A DNA stretch of 64,000 nt, from NCBI GenBank assembly GCA_046328715.1, contig JAXLWB010000025.1:74613-138612 (forward strand), in the 5' to 3' direction. The position numbers and the translations under genes were made by a program. Shown here in pieces: positions 61,328 to 64,000 of this stretch. The DNA comes from JAXLWB01 sp046328715 (lineage in GTDB: Bacteria; Chloroflexota; Anaerolineae; Caldilineales; Caldilineaceae). Position 1 is the stretch's first letter. Each line of letters begins with the position of its first letter. The notes beneath the pieces were generated by a model, which was not told where the DNA came from, made no database searches, and worked only from the letters and a program-made list of their open reading frames with translations.

Positions 61328-64000
61328 ATGACCCAGGTTCGAATCTTTACAACTATCATGGTAGTTTCACTATTATTGCAGTCCTGCATTACACCCGCTC
61401 TTACGACTCTACCAGCCGTTCGCCCGCAACAATTGATTACACAAATTGCAGACAAAATCACAACCGAGAATCAAAACTCACCCACCACCAAGGCTCATTC
61501 ACAGCAAAGCGATTCACCGAGCGACAAATCTGTTGTGCCAACCTCCATTGGTCAGCTCCGCTTCCCCAACGAATTGGAAACGGATCAGGACGCGTCCACC
61601 AACCCGGTGATGGGCGTCCCTGTCCCCGTTGTCCATGTGGGGGCAAAGGCAAGTGAAAAAAGCGTCGATATCAGCGAGGTGATCGTCGGGGTAGAGCTTC
61701 ATCCCTATGATGCCAATCGTAATCCCGCCGACACGCTGGTGGATTTTCACCTATGGAACGATGACAGAAGTGTCGATCTGATCCGTCAGAGCAGTGCCGA
61801 CGCTTGGGGTGCTGTCATTGCTCAATTTCAGATGGTACAACCCGGACGTTATCACTATCAGGCCAGTGCGGCTGGCTATGGCCGCACTGAAATCAAGAGC
61901 TTTACGGTCGATGCCCAAGAGCGCTTTTCCACCGTGCTAGTAGATGGCCTCGCACTCACGACCGAGCGCCAGGCCGATGGTACAACCGTTGCACTCATCC
62001 AAAGCGACTATCCGCTCAGCGACGCCCCCGATGCGATCACGATTACGCCCTATCGCATGCTTAATACGACCGGCAGCGAACCGGAGGCCGTCCTGTTGGA
62101 TACACTCACCGCCCAGCGCATCGATGCCTACCACGCGCGCCTGGCCTTGCCACTCGAAGCAGGCAACTACGCGCTCACCGCCGTCGCCGCTCAACAGGGT
62201 CAACGAATTTCACACAGCCTCCCCTTGCCAGTCCATGTGACAACCACAGCCAAAAGTACCTCCCTCCTCACTTCTCCCGCCTCACCCACTCCCCCCAATA
62301 CCTTCACCCGCAGCGAACGCACCGCTCCCTTCCAGTGGCGCACAGTCGACTACAAGGTTCAGGTCAAAACCGTCTTGGATGATCAGAAAAAGGTCGCCGT
62401 GGTCGATGGCTTTGAGTACGACCCGATTGAGCGCCGCTATGACGTGACCATCCGTTCACTGATGACCCAGACGGTGCAAGATAAGGTAACCTTGCAGGCA
62501 TTGGGACCCAATCAAGTCGTGATCCACGAAGAAACCGTACCGATCACGCTGGATCCTGCCAAACCAGTGCACCACGCCTTTCGTGTGCCCACAGACAAAG
62601 GGGAACTCAAGGGAATTCGCATCGTGGTGCACGACCCCAGCATTTTTGAAGAACTGATCGATGAAGCCAAAATCCGCATCTCGAACTTTGTTGAATCGAT
62701 CAGCGGGCGTGCCATTGGCACAGGCATCTATATTACGGTCGGCATTAGCTTTCGCATCAAGGCGATTGGCATCACGCTGCTCAAAGCCTCCGGCAACTGT
62801 TTTATCGGCGAAGGGCCAATCATCCCCACCCAAATTTGTACAGTGACCGTGGATGGCGTTCTCACTCAGTTACTCGGCGGCACGCTCACCAACTATTTAC
62901 AAACCGAACTCGACAACTATCTGCGCAACGATCTCAAAAACATCACGTTGGACCAAGCCATCAGCAAGGGTGTCAGTATCGGTTCGGCAGAATTTAAAGT
63001 GCCGGTAACGTTGGAATATCTACGTGTCTTAATCGACACCGGCAAATGTACCGACCCCACTGCCTTGCGCGAGGCCCAACAGGCGATCACGCGCATCGGC
63101 AATCGGTTAAATAGCGAAGCGACCACGGTCACTCGTCTGGTCAAAGCCGCCATTGGCCCGTTGAAAGATACTAAATTGGAAGCACCAGTTGCGCCCAACC
63201 CGCCCGCCAACCTCTTTACCTCGGAGATCGGTTTTGATGGCGACGTCGGTTTTGTGGGCGGCTACACCTCAGCCACCGACGGGGTCGAAGTGGGTGGTGG
63301 CTTCGAGTTTGGGGTCAAAGGCGAGGTCTTTTTGCGCCTGCCGGCTGGCCCGCTGAAATATCTGGCTTTGCTCGCTGACGCCATTGGTACTGGCTACAAT
63401 TTTTACAACATTCTCTCCGCCGCAACCTCAGTCAACAACCTGGTTGAGATCGTGGTCGATCTGGCCAAGTTCAACGCTGGCGGCAACTGTCCACCTCCGT
63501 CTGGCGGCACTACCCAACCGGGGCGTGGCGGGCGCGGGTTGGGCGGCCCGGGCAAACGCGGCGGCAACACTGGATTCCCAGGTGCCGGCTACCCAGATGA
63601 CCGCATCGATGCCTTCCAAAACGAATTTCTGCCCAACCCCACTGGCACCAGCGGCGATCTGCAACTCCTGCACCAGGAATTGACGGCAGCCCAACAGGCC
63701 GGACTGACACGCGCCGCCAAGTATTTCACTTATCAAATCCGTCTGCTCGAACAGCGTCAATTTGTTAGCGATAGCGAACTGATCAACCAGTTTGGGCAAC
63801 AGATGCTCCAGATCGGTGCCTCGACCACCCTAACCCTGCAAGGTGTGATCAGCGGCACAATCGCTCCCGATCCAGGCAAGACCATCACCGAAACCGCCGA
63901 GGCACTCTACTTTGGTTATTTCCAACAGCTCGCCCAGACGCCCTACCGCCAACAGGCACGTGCGCTCGAAAATGCACTCGACTTCGCACAGCGTCAATAC
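61328..64000 (+). CDS. Large surface lipoprotein (C-terminus cut off by window edge)
   Basis: The frame opens at an ATG with GAGGA eight bases upstream and runs 891 codons to the window edge without a stop. A lipobox (LLLQSC) predicts membrane anchoring. Residues 110-310 read like two immunoglobulin-like modules (VGVELHPYDANRNP, VTIRSLM), and the middle (420-700) is a mixed helix/strand region (ISNFVESISGRAIGTGIYIT, TRIGNRLNSEATTVTRLVK). A Gly-rich linker (GRGGRGLGGPGKRGG, near residue 735) leads into a helical part with QQAGLTRAAKYFTYQIRLLE. No enzyme motif is visible. I cannot assign a family. Confidence 0.75.
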   Translation, partial: MTQVRIFTTIMVVSLLLQSCITPALTTLPAVRPQQLITQIADKITTENQNSPTTKAHSQQSDSPSDKSVVPTSIGQLRFPNELETDQDASTNPVMGVPVPVVHVGAKASEKSVDISEVIVGVELHPYDANRNPADTLVDFHLWNDDRSVDLIRQSSADAWGAVIAQFQMVQPGRYHYQASAAGYGRTEIKSFTVDAQERFSTVLVDGLALTTERQADGTTVALIQSDYPLSDAPDAITITPYRMLNTTGSEPEAVLLDTLTAQRIDAYHARLALPLEAGNYALTAVAAQQGQRISHSLPLPVHVTTTAKSTSLLTSPASPTPPNTFTRSERTAPFQWRTVDYKVQVKTVLDDQKKVAVVDGFEYDPIERRYDVTIRSLMTQTVQDKVTLQALGPNQVVIHEETVPITLDPAKPVHHAFRVPTDKGELKGIRIVVHDPSIFEELIDEAKIRISNFVESISGRAIGTGIYITVGISFRIKAIGITLLKASGNCFIGEGPIIPTQICTVTVDGVLTQLLGGTLTNYLQTELDNYLRNDLKNITLDQAISKGVSIGSAEFKVPVTLEYLRVLIDTGKCTDPTALREAQQAITRIGNRLNSEATTVTRLVKAAIGPLKDTKLEAPVAPNPPANLFTSEIGFDGDVGFVGGYTSATDGVEVGGGFEFGVKGEVFLRLPAGPLKYLALLADAIGTGYNFYNILSAATSVNNLVEIVVDLAKFNAGGNCPPPSGGTTQPGRGGRGLGGPGKRGGNTGFPGAGYPDDRIDAFQNEFLPNPTGTSGDLQLLHQELTAAQQAGLTRAAKYFTYQIRLLEQRQFVSDSELINQFGQQMLQIGASTTLTLQGVISGTIAPDPGKTITETAEALYFGYFQQLAQTPYRQQARALENALDFAQRQY

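Overview
The window reads as ordinary chromosomal DNA from a heterotrophic member of the Chloroflexota, most like Anaerolineae/Caldilineales. This placement is an inference from gene content and style, since no rRNA or other phylogenetic marker is present. The pointers are very large secreted proteins ending in a short hydrophobic LPL-type tail, Thr/Pro-rich linkers, NACHT proteins carrying formylglycine-generating-enzyme (FGE) domains, oxygen-independent HemN beside HemY and HemH, and short dispersed palindromic repeats. I saw no tRNA, rRNA or CRISPR array.

Layout. 1-4.4 kb (minus): a truncated GNAT acetyltransferase, a Cys-rich lipoprotein and a Thr/Pro-rich secreted protein. 4.4-8.0 kb (minus): an iron-uptake operon (tiny membrane protein, imelysin-like lipoprotein, FTR1 permease) ending in a clear terminator. 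8.3-16.3 kb (minus): a TolB-like protein and MFS pair, an SDR/Nudix pair, a nitroreductase-like protein, tyrS, a cupin and kptA. 16.6-20.5 kb (plus): a heterodimeric ABC exporter. 20.5-28.7 kb: a nested palindrome between convergent genes, an M29 aminopeptidase, an AAA/PD-(D/E)XK protein, an amidase, RidA, a Gfo/Idh/MocA oxidoreductase, a broken higB with intact higA, and an ASCH protein. 28.7-33.1 kb: heme synthesis (hemY, hemH, hemN). 33.4-41.7 kb (plus): two esterases, a split AtuA pair, an MFS exporter and a GH78 alpha-L-rhamnosidase. 42-48.2 kb (minus): a giant CotH/LTD surface protein and a lipoprotein. 48.3-50.6 kb (plus): SDR, YjbQ and a PfkB sugar kinase. 50.7-59 kb: the accessory island described below. 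59.3 kb to the end: a hybrid histidine kinase and the first 891 codons of a large lipoprotein.

The most unusual region is 51.2-59.0 kb. Two NACHT NTPases with C-terminal FGE (C-type-lectin-fold) domains lie tail to tail. Their last 61 coding bases align without gaps to each other and to a third 61-bp copy in the spacer between them. The three differ mostly at positions where the spacer copy has adenine, and the spacer copy's homology stops at the edges of the variable segment. This is the footprint of a diversity-generating retroelement (DGR): two variable repeats and a candidate template repeat. No reverse transcriptase is visible in the window. The minus-strand NACHT-FGE gene is broken twice, by an in-frame TAA and by a 904-bp IS with a 4-bp target duplication whose removal restores the frame exactly.

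The non-coding DNA is rich in structure: three copies of a roughly 113-137-bp palindromic MITE-like element, five tandem 41-42-bp units that each carry a terminator-like hairpin, a 170-bp nested palindrome that supplies the stop codons of two convergent genes, and at least nine unrelated intergenic inverted repeats of one shared design.
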